Source: JBGOTP01 sp041476545
GTDB lineage: Bacteria; Acidobacteriota; Vicinamibacteria; Vicinamibacterales; CAVVIG01
Direction of reading: 5' to 3'
Length of the DNA: 12,109 bases
Assembly (NCBI GenBank): GCA_041476545.1
Contig: JBGOTP010000136.1
Coordinates: 1 to 12,109 of the forward strand
The notes below the pieces were generated by a model. It was given only the letters and a program-made list of their open reading frames with translations, was not told the origin of the DNA and searched no databases. Position 1 is the first letter of the stretch; every line of letters starts with the position of its first letter. A program made the position numbers and the translations under genes. Positions 1-7,351 of the stretch are shown here, piece by piece.

Positions 1-832
1 AGGACGACCAGCCCGGTCCAATCGGCCGGCGCCAGAGTGGGACCGGAGGGTGCTTCGCCCAGTCCGTCTCGATCCGCACACCGCGCACGATGCCGTCGCG
101 TTGAGGCCCGCGGAAGCCAGGCCACTCGTCCCTCGACGCCGCTCGGGACGACCCTGAGCTTGTCGATGGGTCGACTCGTTCCAATCCCCGCTCGCTCGTG
201 GCAAGCCCTGCGGCCGCCTCAGTCGCCTCGTAGCGCAGGACTTTAGTCCTGCCGGCGTTGCTCCCTGGAGTGGCTGGAGCGGGCGGGAGTGCCGCCGAAG
301 GGTCGGCCACAAGCCGGTCCTCGGGCGTCTGCGCCCACCGCCACATCAAGTCGTTCTTGAAGCCGCCGGTAAAGCCGCCGGTCTTGACGAGCGTCCACAC
401 GCCGCACGCGAGCAGGATGGTCGCCGCCATCGTCGCGCGCCGGGGCCCGTTCGCGAGGCCGCGGCTGGCCACCGCCCACACGACGAGGGCGACGCTCAGG
501 GGCGGGATCGCCAGCATGGGGAGCAACGCGCCCATCGCGCCGGTCGAAATCGACACGTCGACGAGGCGCCACGTGACGGCCAGCCCGACGATCATCAGGA
601 CGACGGCGCCCAGGCGCTCGGACCAGGGTGCCCGGCTGAAGAACACCCACCACCCGAGGATAGCCACGCCACCGACGATGCCACCCAGCACGCCATAGAT
701 CGTCGCGTCGGGCGCGACGATGGGGAGGCCGAACCTTGTCAGCAGGAGCAGGACCGCGGCGAGCACGCCGGGCCACAGCCGGAGGGGCAGCGGCTTCGGA
801 GCAGTCGATTCACTTGTCCGTGCGAAGGGCAT
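1..832 (-). CDS. Membrane-anchored PQQ/BamB-like beta-propeller protein (3' part missing, runs off left edge)
   Basis: The frame is open from an ATG at 832 to the window edge (277 codons) without a stop. Residues 1-150 hold about five hydrophobic segments (roughly 18-40, 43-66, 73-93, 100-122, 133-150). A Pro/Ala/Ser-rich linker follows, then WPGFRGPQRDG at 237-247 and the start of a propeller ending PLWRRPIGPGWSS at the edge. The W-x-GFRGP-x-RDG motif is typical of PQQ-like or BamB-like propeller proteins of unknown function. The layout of five membrane helices before a periplasmic propeller recalls membrane glucose dehydrogenase, but the motif does not match that enzyme, so I do not call it one. 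Residues about 193-234 are encoded by inserted repeat DNA (130-256). A purine-rich GGAG lies 14 bases before the ATG, which is rather far, so the start is probable rather than certain. It is likely the last gene of the DUF3089-TPR unit, 111 bp after the TPR gene. Confidence 0.8.
   Translation of the reverse strand, partial: MPFARTSESTAPKPLPLRLWPGVLAAVLLLLTRFGLPIVAPDATIYGVLGGIVGGVAILGWWVFFSRAPWSERLGAVVLMIVGLAVTWRLVDVSISTGAMGALLPMLAIPPLSVALVVWAVASRGLANGPRRATMAATILLACGVWTLVKTGGFTGGFKNDLMWRWAQTPEDRLVADPSAALPPAPATPGSNAGRTKVLRYEATEAAAGLATSERGLERVDPSTSSGSSRAASRDEWPGFRGPQRDGIVRGVRIETDWAKHPPVPLWRRPIGPGWSS
130..256. repeat. Dispersed-repeat-like block inserted in frame in the linker of the propeller gene
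   Basis: Two palindromic modules lie in one block. One is a near-perfect hairpin at 235-252, with 8-bp arms GCAGGACT and AGTCCTGC around TT. The other is at 141-176 and contains CGACCC (149-154) and GGGTCG (168-173) around the string CTGAGCTTGTCGAT. Sequences of both styles recur many times in Acidobacteriota and other metagenome-derived genomes and are often translated as low-complexity peptide such as the STSSGSS seen here; that statement is recollection, not a search. The block length and frame keep the host gene open. Confidence 0.55.
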
Positions 833-943
833 AACAGACCAATACGCTCCTCGAGAGATCGATGTTCCTTTAGTGTAAGGGTGTGTCGTCTTCGGTCTGG
901 ACGACAAAGAGCTGAAGGTGATGTTGGCGAGCCACTGTCGGCT

Positions 944-1627
944 CTATCGTCCGCGCTGCAGCATGGCGAGGTGGACGCGGGCCACGATGTGCATGTAGCC
1001 GCCCGCGTCGGCGTACTGATCCTCGGCCGCTGCCTTGATGTGTTCCAGCGCGCGCGCGTGGTTGCCAACGGCTTCCGAATACAGGCCGACGTACAGGTGG
1101 GCATAGAAACGCGCTTGTATCCGGGATCCAGCGGCGGCCAGCACTTCATCGGGATTGAGTACGCCGCGGAACATCTGATAGATCTCGCGCATCGGCACGC
1201 GCGGGTCGGGGCCGACTGGCAGCAGCATCGCCTTCGCGCGTTCGGGCGATTCCGCTCGCGCGACGCAGAGGAAATGCCACGCCGCATTTTCGACATCGCT
1301 CGGGTTGACCGTGCGGTGCGATTCGAACTGCGCGCGACAGTCGGCATAGCGGCCGGCGTAGTAGAGCGCGATGCCGCGTTGCCACAGATACGGCGCCTGA
1401 TCAGGAGCGAGCCGGGCGAGGCTGTCGAACTCCGCGGCGGAGTCTGTGACACGACCGGCCGTGAATGACGCGACGGCGCGATCGAGCAACGTCTGTGCAC
1501 CTTGTGCCCCGAGTTGGAGATTCGCCCGGGCGGCCAGTCCAGGTGCGCGCGCGCCGGAGATCGCACACGCGGTCAGCAGGAACAGTATCGCCGCGCTACG
1601 GCACGTCGTCTTTCTTCCGACTGACAA
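944..1627 (-). CDS. TPR-type lipoprotein, NlpI-like (TTG start)
   Basis: This 227-aa protein has a basic N-terminus, a hydrophobic stretch (11-20) and a lipobox-like LLTAC with Cys21, so it is probably an exported lipoprotein. Residues 45-110 form two helix-turn-helix repeats of the TPR type (FTAGRVTDSAAEFDSLARLAP, then WQRGIALYYAGRYADCRAQFE). A further helical pair near 172-202 includes FYAHLYVGLYSEAVGNHARAL. TPR proteins act as binding scaffolds; no partner can be named. The start is TTG at 1627, chosen because GGAGGGA (1636-1642) sits 8 bases upstream and no ATG is available there. It lies 25 bp after the DUF3089 gene on the same strand and is probably co-transcribed with it. I am sure of the fold class and unsure of the role. 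Confidence 0.85.
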   Translation of the reverse strand: MSVGRKTTCRSAAILFLLTACAISGARAPGLAARANLQLGAQGAQTLLDRAVASFTAGRVTDSAAEFDSLARLAPDQAPYLWQRGIALYYAGRYADCRAQFESHRTVNPSDVENAAWHFLCVARAESPERAKAMLLPVGPDPRVPMREIYQMFRGVLNPDEVLAAAGSRIQARFYAHLYVGLYSEAVGNHARALEHIKAAAEDQYADAGGYMHIVARVHLAMLQRGR

Positions 1628-1652
1628 TGAGCGCGTCCCTCCGCTACGTGCG

Positions 1653-2789
1653 CTAGTGCTTGGCGCGCTGCCAGGCCGCGTACTGCCGGCCCGCGAGCGT
1701 CACCAGATCGCCAATCGTGTTCGACATGTCGCCGTTGTGCATGCCCCAGGTCGGATTGGGCGGGTCGCCGACGTCGCCGTTGACGACGTTCCGGCGAGGT
1801 CCGTCGGCGGGGCCATTCACCGTGATCTCGAGGTAGGTGTACTCGCCGTGCGTGACGCACTCGCCGGTAATCACTCCGGGCAGCCGCACGTATGGCGTGT
1901 CGATCGCCTTGCCCTTTGCCCACTCCGCCGTGCCGCGGGTCTGATACGTGTCGAGCATCGCTTTCCCGCCTCCGAGTGCGGCGGGATTGGCGCACGCGGC
2001 CACCATGCCGTCACGCGCCCGGCCGAAACGCGCCGGCGGGTCGACCGACGGCGGCCGTATCGAGCGGTAGCTGCCGTACACGACGACGCAGCCGAACTGA
2101 TCCGGGCGACGGCAGACCGGAATCGACTTGTAGGTGCCGCCGACGTCCTTTCCCGGAGGCAGCAGCACCGTGGTTCCTGGTGTGTACGCCGCGATGAGCT
2201 GCTTTTGAATCGGCTTGCCCTCGATTTCGTTCTGCATCAGGCGCGTGAGGAGTCCCGAACCCTGACTGTGGCCGACGAGCACCACGCCGCGGCCCTTGTT
2301 GTCGTTCTTCACGTAATAGTTCCACGCATCCACCACGTCGTCGTAGTTGGTGTTGGCGTAGCCGGCGTCCATCGGCGTTCCGCCGTCGCGCGCGCGGAGC
2401 GCGCTCAACGTAAACGATCGATACATCGGCGCGAACTGACGGCAGACCGCGCCATACCGGCCGAACTGCGCCGTCGTGACGCCGGTCTCGCGACCGGGAA
2501 TCATGTCGCTGTACGGCGTTGGGTCCTCGGAGGCGGTTGGATAGACGTAGAAGCAATCGAAGGGCGGGTCGGCGGGTCTTACGAAGGGCACAGGCTTGAT
2601 CGAACCGTCGGGCGCGATTTCGGTCGCGTCCTGTTTCGACGTGCACGGACCATCCTTCCCCGGGCGACAGAGCCACGACTCCGGCTTGCCGTAGTCGTTG
2701 GGCGTCGGCCGTCCCGGCGTCTGCGCCGCGAGGCCCGCCACCACGAGCGAGAGCATGAGGATGCCAAATACTGAACTCTTGCGGCTCAT
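1653..2789 (-). CDS. Secreted DUF3089 alpha/beta-hydrolase family protein
   Basis: This is a 378-aa protein with a signal peptide (residues 1-23, ending GLAAQ). DUF3089 proteins are alpha/beta-hydrolase-like serine hydrolases, mostly without known substrates. The family start motif DCFYVYPT lies at 78-85, and the nucleophile elbow VGHSQGS at 172-178 has Ser175. A C-terminal WGMHNGDM at 348-355 gives a plausible catalytic His351. The acid residue is not assigned. An ATG 63 bases further upstream exists, but the start at 2789 is preferred because AAGGAGA lies 5 bases before it and the signal peptide follows directly. Six cysteines (41, 49, 79, 116, 226, 234) and two more near 266 and 311 could form disulfides after export. 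It heads a probable leftward operon with the TPR lipoprotein. An esterase or lipase-like activity is inference from family. Confidence 0.9.
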   Translation of the reverse strand: MSRKSSVFGILMLSLVVAGLAAQTPGRPTPNDYGKPESWLCRPGKDGPCTSKQDATEIAPDGSIKPVPFVRPADPPFDCFYVYPTASEDPTPYSDMIPGRETGVTTAQFGRYGAVCRQFAPMYRSFTLSALRARDGGTPMDAGYANTNYDDVVDAWNYYVKNDNKGRGVVLVGHSQGSGLLTRLMQNEIEGKPIQKQLIAAYTPGTTVLLPPGKDVGGTYKSIPVCRRPDQFGCVVVYGSYRSIRPPSVDPPARFGRARDGMVAACANPAALGGGKAMLDTYQTRGTAEWAKGKAIDTPYVRLPGVITGECVTHGEYTYLEITVNGPADGPRRNVVNGDVGDPPNPTWGMHNGDMSNTIGDLVTLAGRQYAAWQRAKH

Positions 2790-2865
2790 TGATGTCTCCT
2801 TCCGCTGGCGCGCATCGTAGCACAGCGCCACAGCCTCTCGGACTGCGCTCATGGGACGGGTCAGA

Positions 2866-2895
2866 ATGTAACCTAGGAGTGATCCATCCGGTCAA
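2866..2895 (-). promoter_or_regulatory. Candidate promoter of the DUF3089 operon
   Basis: On the minus strand, TTGACC (2890-2895) and TACATT (2866-2871) are 18 bp apart. This predicts a start near 2859 and a leader of about 70 bases. It lies in the 127-bp gap between the divergent DUF3089 gene and the small secreted protein gene. The -35 box is good and the -10 box weak. Another possible -10 (TACGAT at 2814-2819) lacks a -35 partner. Confidence 0.3.
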
Positions 2896-2916
2896 ACGCC
2901 AATGGGGGAGCGGACT

Positions 2917-3405
2917 ATGAAACGAATTGTGCTTGCCGCGATGCTGGCCGTGCTGACGGCCGTGCCGGCGGGGGTTGTGGCGCAGGACAAGAAGCCGGAC
3001 TTCAGCGGCAAGTGGACGTTGGACGAGTCGAAGAGCAATGCCGGGCCCGGAGGGGGCGCCGGACGCGCGGGACGGGCCGGACGTGGCGGCGGGGCGCTCG
3101 CCGCCCTGGCCGGAACCAACGGCCCCGTGCTCATCTCGCAGACCGACACCGAGATCACCATCGGCGCGATCACCTACAAGTTGAACGGCACCACACCGCA
3201 GGGGCCGCGCGGCGGTGCGGAATCGAAGACGCACTGGGATGGCGCGGCGCTCGTCATCGAAACCACCATCAGCGCCCGCGGGACCACCGCCACGACCAAG
3301 GAAGTACGCAAGCTGTCGGACGATGGAAAGGAGATGACGGTCGAGACGACGATCAGCGCCCCGCGCGGCAACGTCACGACGAAGCGGGTATTCACGAAGG
3401 CATGA
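2917..3405 (+). CDS. Small secreted beta-rich protein of unknown function
   Basis: This 162-aa protein has a clear signal peptide (MKRIVLAAMLAVLTAVPAG, cleavage near AQ at 22-23). The mature protein begins DFSGKWTLDESKSN (28-41), a motif I associate with small secreted lipocalin-like proteins of Acidobacteriota. Residues 42-65 are a Gly/Ala/Arg-rich low-complexity insert (GPGGGAGRAGRAGRGGG). The rest alternates like beta strands, with an internal repeat: VIETTISARGTTATTKEV (113-130) resembles TVETTISAPRGNVTTKRV (141-158). An ATG at 2902 would add five residues (MGERT), but the start at 2917 is preferred because GGGGGAG (2904-2910) ends 6 bases before it and the signal peptide starts there. 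It is a lone plus-strand gene, divergent from DUF3089 and convergent with the PD40 gene. Its function is unknown. Confidence 0.85.
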   Translation: MKRIVLAAMLAVLTAVPAGVVAQDKKPDFSGKWTLDESKSNAGPGGGAGRAGRAGRGGGALAALAGTNGPVLISQTDTEITIGAITYKLNGTTPQGPRGGAESKTHWDGAALVIETTISARGTTATTKEVRKLSDDGKEMTVETTISAPRGNVTTKRVFTKA

Positions 3406-3406
3406 G

Positions 3407-5260
3407 TTAGTGTCGACCGGCAGTTTGATCCGATCGCGACGTCTTCGTCTTCGGCAACCACGTCGGAAGCGCATCTTCCCATTGGTTGTCCGTCAACTGA
3501 CGCAGCCCGGTCCCATCGAGTCTCATGATGAATATCTCGGCGTACGGCTGTGGACCCCGATCGACCAGCGGCCGTTCGTCTTTGAAACCCATGCGTGCGC
3601 TGCTGAACATGATGTACTCGCCGTCTGGCGAAAAGGCCGGATGGCCATCGCCCGGCGTGGAGTTGGGAATCTGGCGTAGCCCGGTTCCGTCCGGTTTGAT
3701 GCTGTACAGCCGATAGTCGCCATCTTTCTGGCGATCACTATCGAAGACGATCACGTCTCCCTTGGGCGACCACTGCGGGAAGTTGTCGTGTTGAGGCCCG
3801 GGTTCAGTCAGCGTTGTCTCTTTGTTGTCCCGGAGAGAGACGATCGCCAGATGTTGATCCTTTTTGTAGACGAGCCTGGTGCCGTCGGGCGACCACGTGG
3901 GGAACCCGTTATTGGCGTCGTCTTTGACAACGGTCCGAAGGCCGGTTCCATCAGCATCGACGACTGCAATCTCGGCCGGTGGATACCCGGACGCCCGGAA
4001 AAACCTGCCAACCGAAAAAGCAATCCGCCGTCCATCTGGCGACCACGCCGGCGCCACCGACTGGGCCCCTTGCTGACTGAAGACCACGCGCCGGTCGCTG
4101 CCATCAGGATTCATCACCTCAACGCGCCCGCCCCCGGATGCGGCGACCGCCAGTTTGTCGCCGTCAGGTGAGAACGCCTGGAACCAGCTCGTTGCCATCG
4201 TCAAGTCGAACGCCGGATCGCGACTGAACTCCCGCATCAGGCCAGTTCCGGCCGGATCGGGAAGAATCTTGCAGTAGGTCACCTGCTTCCCATCCGACGA
4301 CCACGATGGGTTACGTAACTGAGCCCTGGGGCTCTTTGCCACAACGGCGTTGCCGCGACGAATCTGCAGCTCGGCGTCTCCGTTGGGAAATTTTTCGAGG
4401 TATCCGATAGCGCCGTCGGGTAGCCATTGCGGCCACAGCTTTGTGCTGTCCCCCGTGGTATGGCCTGTCCTCACAAGGGACTTCACGTCGATTGAGATGA
4501 GTTGCGTCTCTCCGCGCACAGGCGTACCCGTTTGCGCGTGATACGCGCCGTCGGCCGTTGTTTCGTAATAGATGATGCGCGTGCCGTCCCGCGACCATTT
4601 CGGCGATCCCGCAAATTCCTTTTGGGCGCCAACCGAGGTCAACCGCCGCAAATCCGTGCCATCCGGGCGAATCACGTACAGCGCATTCCACTGGATCAGT
4701 TCCCATTGGCCCATTCTCGGCGCCAGAGGGCGTTCGCGATCGGACGTAAACGCGAGCCACTGGCCATCGGGTGACCACGCCGGTCGAAAATCGCTTCCCG
4801 AATTGTTCGTGAGATTCCTGGCGCGCCGGGTTGCGATGTCCATCAGCCACACGTGCGCGCGACCGGTGACACGCGAGGACACAAACGCGAGTGTCTTGCC
4901 ATCCGGGGAGAGCGTGGCCTGGTCGTCGTAGGCTGGATCATCGGTCAAACGTTCGAGACCGGTCCCGTCAGGGTGCACCCGATAGATGTCCGCTGTTCCG
5001 TCATGCTCCGACGTGAACACGATCCATTGGCCGTCGGGACTGAACGAAGGGGAATAGTTCTTCGGTGGCAGGGAGTCTATCGGTGCGCGTAACAGTTCGT
5101 GTTCGCCGCTGCCGTCACCGGCGGCCACAAAGAGCTGCATCGCAACGGGTCCGATACGCGCATGAACGATCCGATCTACCGCAGCGTTCTGGCGCCCCTG
5201 CGCCCACAGGATTGCCGATAGTATGCATGTGCCGACAACGACGAGTACTGCGGCTTTCAT
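3407..5260 (-). CDS. Secreted PD40/TolB-like double beta-propeller protein
   Basis: This 617-aa protein has a signal peptide (MKAAVLVVVGTCILSAILWAQG). It carries about twelve PD40-type motifs of the W/F-S-P-D-G kind, beginning near residues 73, 118, 162, 222, 279, 320, 363, 406, 456, 497, 543 and 601. Several blades have PDGTGL turns (98-102, 199-203, 437-441, 523-527, 582-586). Twelve blades fit two six-bladed TolB-like propellers. There is no C-terminal peptidase S9 domain, kinase or membrane anchor, so a periplasmic or extracellular binding role is most likely. A longer frame to 5485 exists upstream, but the start at 5260 has AGGAGT just 4 bases before it and leads into the signal peptide. 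The gene lies 136 bp after the cytochrome-PQQ fusion on the same strand and may be read through from it. A -10-like TACGAT (5303-5308) lacks a convincing -35. Confidence 0.9.
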   Translation of the reverse strand: MKAAVLVVVGTCILSAILWAQGRQNAAVDRIVHARIGPVAMQLFVAAGDGSGEHELLRAPIDSLPPKNYSPSFSPDGQWIVFTSEHDGTADIYRVHPDGTGLERLTDDPAYDDQATLSPDGKTLAFVSSRVTGRAHVWLMDIATRRARNLTNNSGSDFRPAWSPDGQWLAFTSDRERPLAPRMGQWELIQWNALYVIRPDGTDLRRLTSVGAQKEFAGSPKWSRDGTRIIYYETTADGAYHAQTGTPVRGETQLISIDVKSLVRTGHTTGDSTKLWPQWLPDGAIGYLEKFPNGDAELQIRRGNAVVAKSPRAQLRNPSWSSDGKQVTYCKILPDPAGTGLMREFSRDPAFDLTMATSWFQAFSPDGDKLAVAASGGGRVEVMNPDGSDRRVVFSQQGAQSVAPAWSPDGRRIAFSVGRFFRASGYPPAEIAVVDADGTGLRTVVKDDANNGFPTWSPDGTRLVYKKDQHLAIVSLRDNKETTLTEPGPQHDNFPQWSPKGDVIVFDSDRQKDGDYRLYSIKPDGTGLRQIPNSTPGDGHPAFSPDGEYIMFSSARMGFKDERPLVDRGPQPYAEIFIMRLDGTGLRQLTDNQWEDALPTWLPKTKTSRSDQTAGRH

Positions 5261-5396
5261 AGGTACTCCTGTTGGCAAGTCAGAAATGCGAGAGGGGGAG
5301 GAATCGTAGTTCACGAGCGTCCATGAACACAAGCGACGCCTTGATGACGTTACTTGCCGACCGGCACGCGCCGGCGCAATTCGTCGAAGAAGTTCT

Positions 5397-7220
5397 CTAC
5401 TGCACTTCGAACGCCAGCAGCACGTTGCCGGGCCGGCCCAGATGATCGCCGTAGCCGGAATTGAGGTAGAGCATTCCACCAGCAATCGTGGGCCCTGGGC
5501 CCTGAATGGACCCTCCGCCCGCGCGCACGCCGTTCAGTGTCATGAATTCACGGTTGGTGTCGAACGACCAGATGACGGAGCCGTCCTTGGTCGAGTGCGC
5601 CCGGAGCGTGCCGTCGTTCGAGCCTGAAAAGAGGACGCCGGGAATAAGCGTGGGCGCGGAAATCAGCGCCGCATTGCACGTGGGGCCGGCCGTGCACACC
5701 AGCGGTGGCGGCGGCTGGTACCAGGCCCGTTCGCCCGTCGCGAGCCGTACGGCGTGGAGGCCGCCTGGCGCCGACGTGCGAATATCCGACACGGGGAAGT
5801 ACGCCTGTTCACTGTCCACGGCCGCTCCCCACTGAATCCCGCCCCAGATCGATCCCTGCCCCGCGCGGTACTCCCAGACGACAGCGCCTTGCCTGTCAGG
5901 ATCCAGCGCGTACGCCATCCCCGACTTCTGCCCGACGACGATGAGGTCGCGACCGTCGGCGAGGGTCGTCAGCATGGGAGGCGTGCCGAAGTCGAAATCG
6001 GACGCGGCTCTAGCTCCGCAGTTGGCCGCGCCGACGCGACAGCCGAACACGTCACCGGCCGTCATCTGCTTGGTCCATTTGACGACGCCGGTCTTGAGAT
6101 CCAGCGCCATGATGGCGTCGCCGGTCGGCTGCTCCGGCCCGCTGTAGGTATTGCCGGTGCCGACGTAGACGAGTGAGCGCTTGCTGTCGATCGTCGGCGA
6201 GGACCAGATGCCGACACCCGACGGCCCCCATAGCGTGACACCGGTTGCGGTCTTACCCATCACTTGAGCCGGGGGCATCGTGAAGTACTGCCACATCAGT
6301 TTGCCGGTCTTGACATCGAGGGCCATCAGGCTGCCGCGGAACGTGCAGCACTCGTATCCTGCCTGGCTCGCGGCGGTCTCTTCGAGCGAAGACACTGGCA
6401 CATACAGACGGCCCTGATAGAAGGTGGGCGTTCCGGTGACGCGGGCATACGGATGCTCGTCGGCCCTTCGAGACCAGAGTTCCTTCCCGGTTTCCGCATC
6501 GAGCGCGTACACGTTCGCGCCGGTGTCGCCGAAGAACAGTGTTCGTTCGCCGTGGACGAGCGCCGTACGGACGCCGGACTTCGCGGTGAACGTCCAGTGC
6601 ACGCATCCGGTCTTCGCGTCCAGGGCGTAGACCGTGCCGTTCTGGCTGCCGACGAACAGATTCCCACCGATCACTGTCGGCTGCGACCAGGCGGAGGTCG
6701 CATCGGGAAATCCGAGGGCCCACTTGAGCGTGAGGCGAGGGACGTTCTCCGCCGTGAGCCCGGCCTGCCGCGCGGACTGGAGTCTGGTGTTGGTAGGCGC
6801 GGGCGACCAGCCGGCCCAGACAGCGGTTGCGGCCATGGCTCCAGTCGGCACGGGAAGGTTCGCCGCGCATCGACCCATCGCGGTGCCGGTGATCTCGCCG
6901 CCGAGCGGCCGTCCGCTGAGGTACTCGGCGACCGCGCGGCGTTCGGCACCGCTCAAGCGTCCGCCTTGCGGACGCATGCCGCCAGCGGTGAGGGCCGAGA
7001 GAATGGCTTCGGGAGAACGTTGACGCAGAATCTCGGTACGCGGCGCCCGGGATTCGGGGTTGGATCCGTCGTGGCAGCTGGCGCAGTCGCGAGCGAAGAT
7101 GGCCGCGCCGTCTGGTGCCTGCGCGTGGAGCGCCCAACTGATGCTTGCGAAGAGTCCCGCCCCGACAACGAGGGCGGTCCAGGCGCGCCCATCCGACGAG
7201 CGCGCAGCGGCTGTCTGCAT
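5397..7220 (-). CDS. Cytochrome c / PQQ beta-propeller fusion, polyvinyl-alcohol-dehydrogenase-like quinohemoprotein
   Basis: This is a 607-aa exported protein (signal peptide about 12-34). An N-terminal class I cytochrome c domain (about 35-105) has heme motif CASCH at 46-50 and likely axial Met82 in GGMRPQGG. A PQQ-type eight-bladed propeller follows from about 135 to 607, with blade repeats such as GTVYALDAKTG (195-205), ANVYALDAETGKELW (235-249) and LMALDVKTGKLMW (298-310). A heme domain placed before the propeller is the arrangement of the polyvinyl-alcohol dehydrogenase family, which oxidises secondary alcohols and passes electrons through its own heme; the real substrate is not known. 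A vicinal Cys pair (YECCTFRGS, Cys291-Cys292) resembles the vicinal disulfide of quinoprotein alcohol dehydrogenases. Extra cysteines at 394/401 and 509/515 may pair. The start at 7220 has GGAGG 4 bases upstream and precedes the signal peptide; a longer frame to 7328 is not supported. A possible MarR site lies 47-58 bases upstream. Confidence 0.88.
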   Translation of the reverse strand: MQTAAARSSDGRAWTALVVGAGLFASISWALHAQAPDGAAIFARDCASCHDGSNPESRAPRTEILRQRSPEAILSALTAGGMRPQGGRLSGAERRAVAEYLSGRPLGGEITGTAMGRCAANLPVPTGAMAATAVWAGWSPAPTNTRLQSARQAGLTAENVPRLTLKWALGFPDATSAWSQPTVIGGNLFVGSQNGTVYALDAKTGCVHWTFTAKSGVRTALVHGERTLFFGDTGANVYALDAETGKELWSRRADEHPYARVTGTPTFYQGRLYVPVSSLEETAASQAGYECCTFRGSLMALDVKTGKLMWQYFTMPPAQVMGKTATGVTLWGPSGVGIWSSPTIDSKRSLVYVGTGNTYSGPEQPTGDAIMALDLKTGVVKWTKQMTAGDVFGCRVGAANCGARAASDFDFGTPPMLTTLADGRDLIVVGQKSGMAYALDPDRQGAVVWEYRAGQGSIWGGIQWGAAVDSEQAYFPVSDIRTSAPGGLHAVRLATGERAWYQPPPPLVCTAGPTCNAALISAPTLIPGVLFSGSNDGTLRAHSTKDGSVIWSFDTNREFMTLNGVRAGGGSIQGPGPTIAGGMLYLNSGYGDHLGRPGNVLLAFEVQ

Positions 7221-7232
7221 CACGCCTCCGAC

Positions 7233-7248
7233 GAGAGGATACCCTCTC
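7233..7248. repeat. Short inverted repeat just upstream of the quinohemoprotein ribosome-binding site
   Basis: Arms GAGAGG and CCTCTC (6 bp, perfect) surround ATAC, 4 bases beyond the GGAGG at 7225-7229. On the minus strand it overlaps a possible -10 (TATCCT, 7236-7241) that pairs with TTGGCG (7259-7264) at 17 bp. It could be a regulator half-site pair or a leader hairpin; the evidence is positional only. Confidence 0.25.
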
Positions 7249-7266
7249 ACACGTGCGCCGCCAACT

Positions 7267-7278
7267 GCGTTTAGACGC
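7267..7278. promoter_or_regulatory. Possible second MarR operator upstream of the quinohemoprotein gene
   Basis: The 12-bp palindrome GCGT-TTAG-ACGC shares the 10-bp core CGTTTAGACG, with the same centre, with the large palindrome over the MarR promoter. Outside the core the arms agree only partly. It adjoins a possible -35 (TTGGCG, 7259-7264) of the dehydrogenase gene. A match of this kind is unlikely by chance inside a 131-bp gap, but binding is inferred. Confidence 0.4.
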
Positions 7279-7301
7279 CAAGTCGGGTAATGTGCTAGCC
7301 A

Positions 7302-7333
7302 GGGGGTGGACGCCTCGCGCACGTCCACGCCCC
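7302..7333 (-). other. Strong GC hairpin after the cupin gene
   Basis: Arms of eleven pairs (GGGG plus GTGGACG on the left, CGTCCAC plus CCCC on the right, one bulged base at 7329) enclose a 9-nt loop. On the minus strand the hairpin begins 18 bases after the cupin stop codon. That position suits a terminator or mRNA-end stabiliser, but no T-tract follows, so an intrinsic terminator is not supported. Confidence 0.4.
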
Positions 7334-7351
7334 GGCGATGGTGTGATCGCG

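Noticed and set aside
243..776. Minus- and plus-strand frames inside 243-776
   Set aside because: The frame starting at 832 encodes membrane helices and a propeller motif, while these encode Arg-rich peptide.
887..907. Six-base inverted repeat (GTCGTC, GACGAC) between the TPR and left-edge genes
   Set aside because: The stem is short, the loop is 9 bases and no T-tract follows; it is likely chance.
1446..2774. Long plus-strand frame (442 codons) over the DUF3089 and TPR genes
   Set aside because: It is antisense to two recognisable genes, is Arg/His-rich without domains, and reflects GC-driven lack of stops.
2011..3474. Minus-strand frame of 487 codons spanning the divergent gap
   Set aside because: It overlaps the DUF3089 gene in another frame and the plus-strand secreted protein; the product is Arg-rich and shows no domain.
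6264..7274. Plus-strand frame of 336 codons
   Set aside because: It is antisense to the quinohemoprotein, which has clear heme and propeller motifs.
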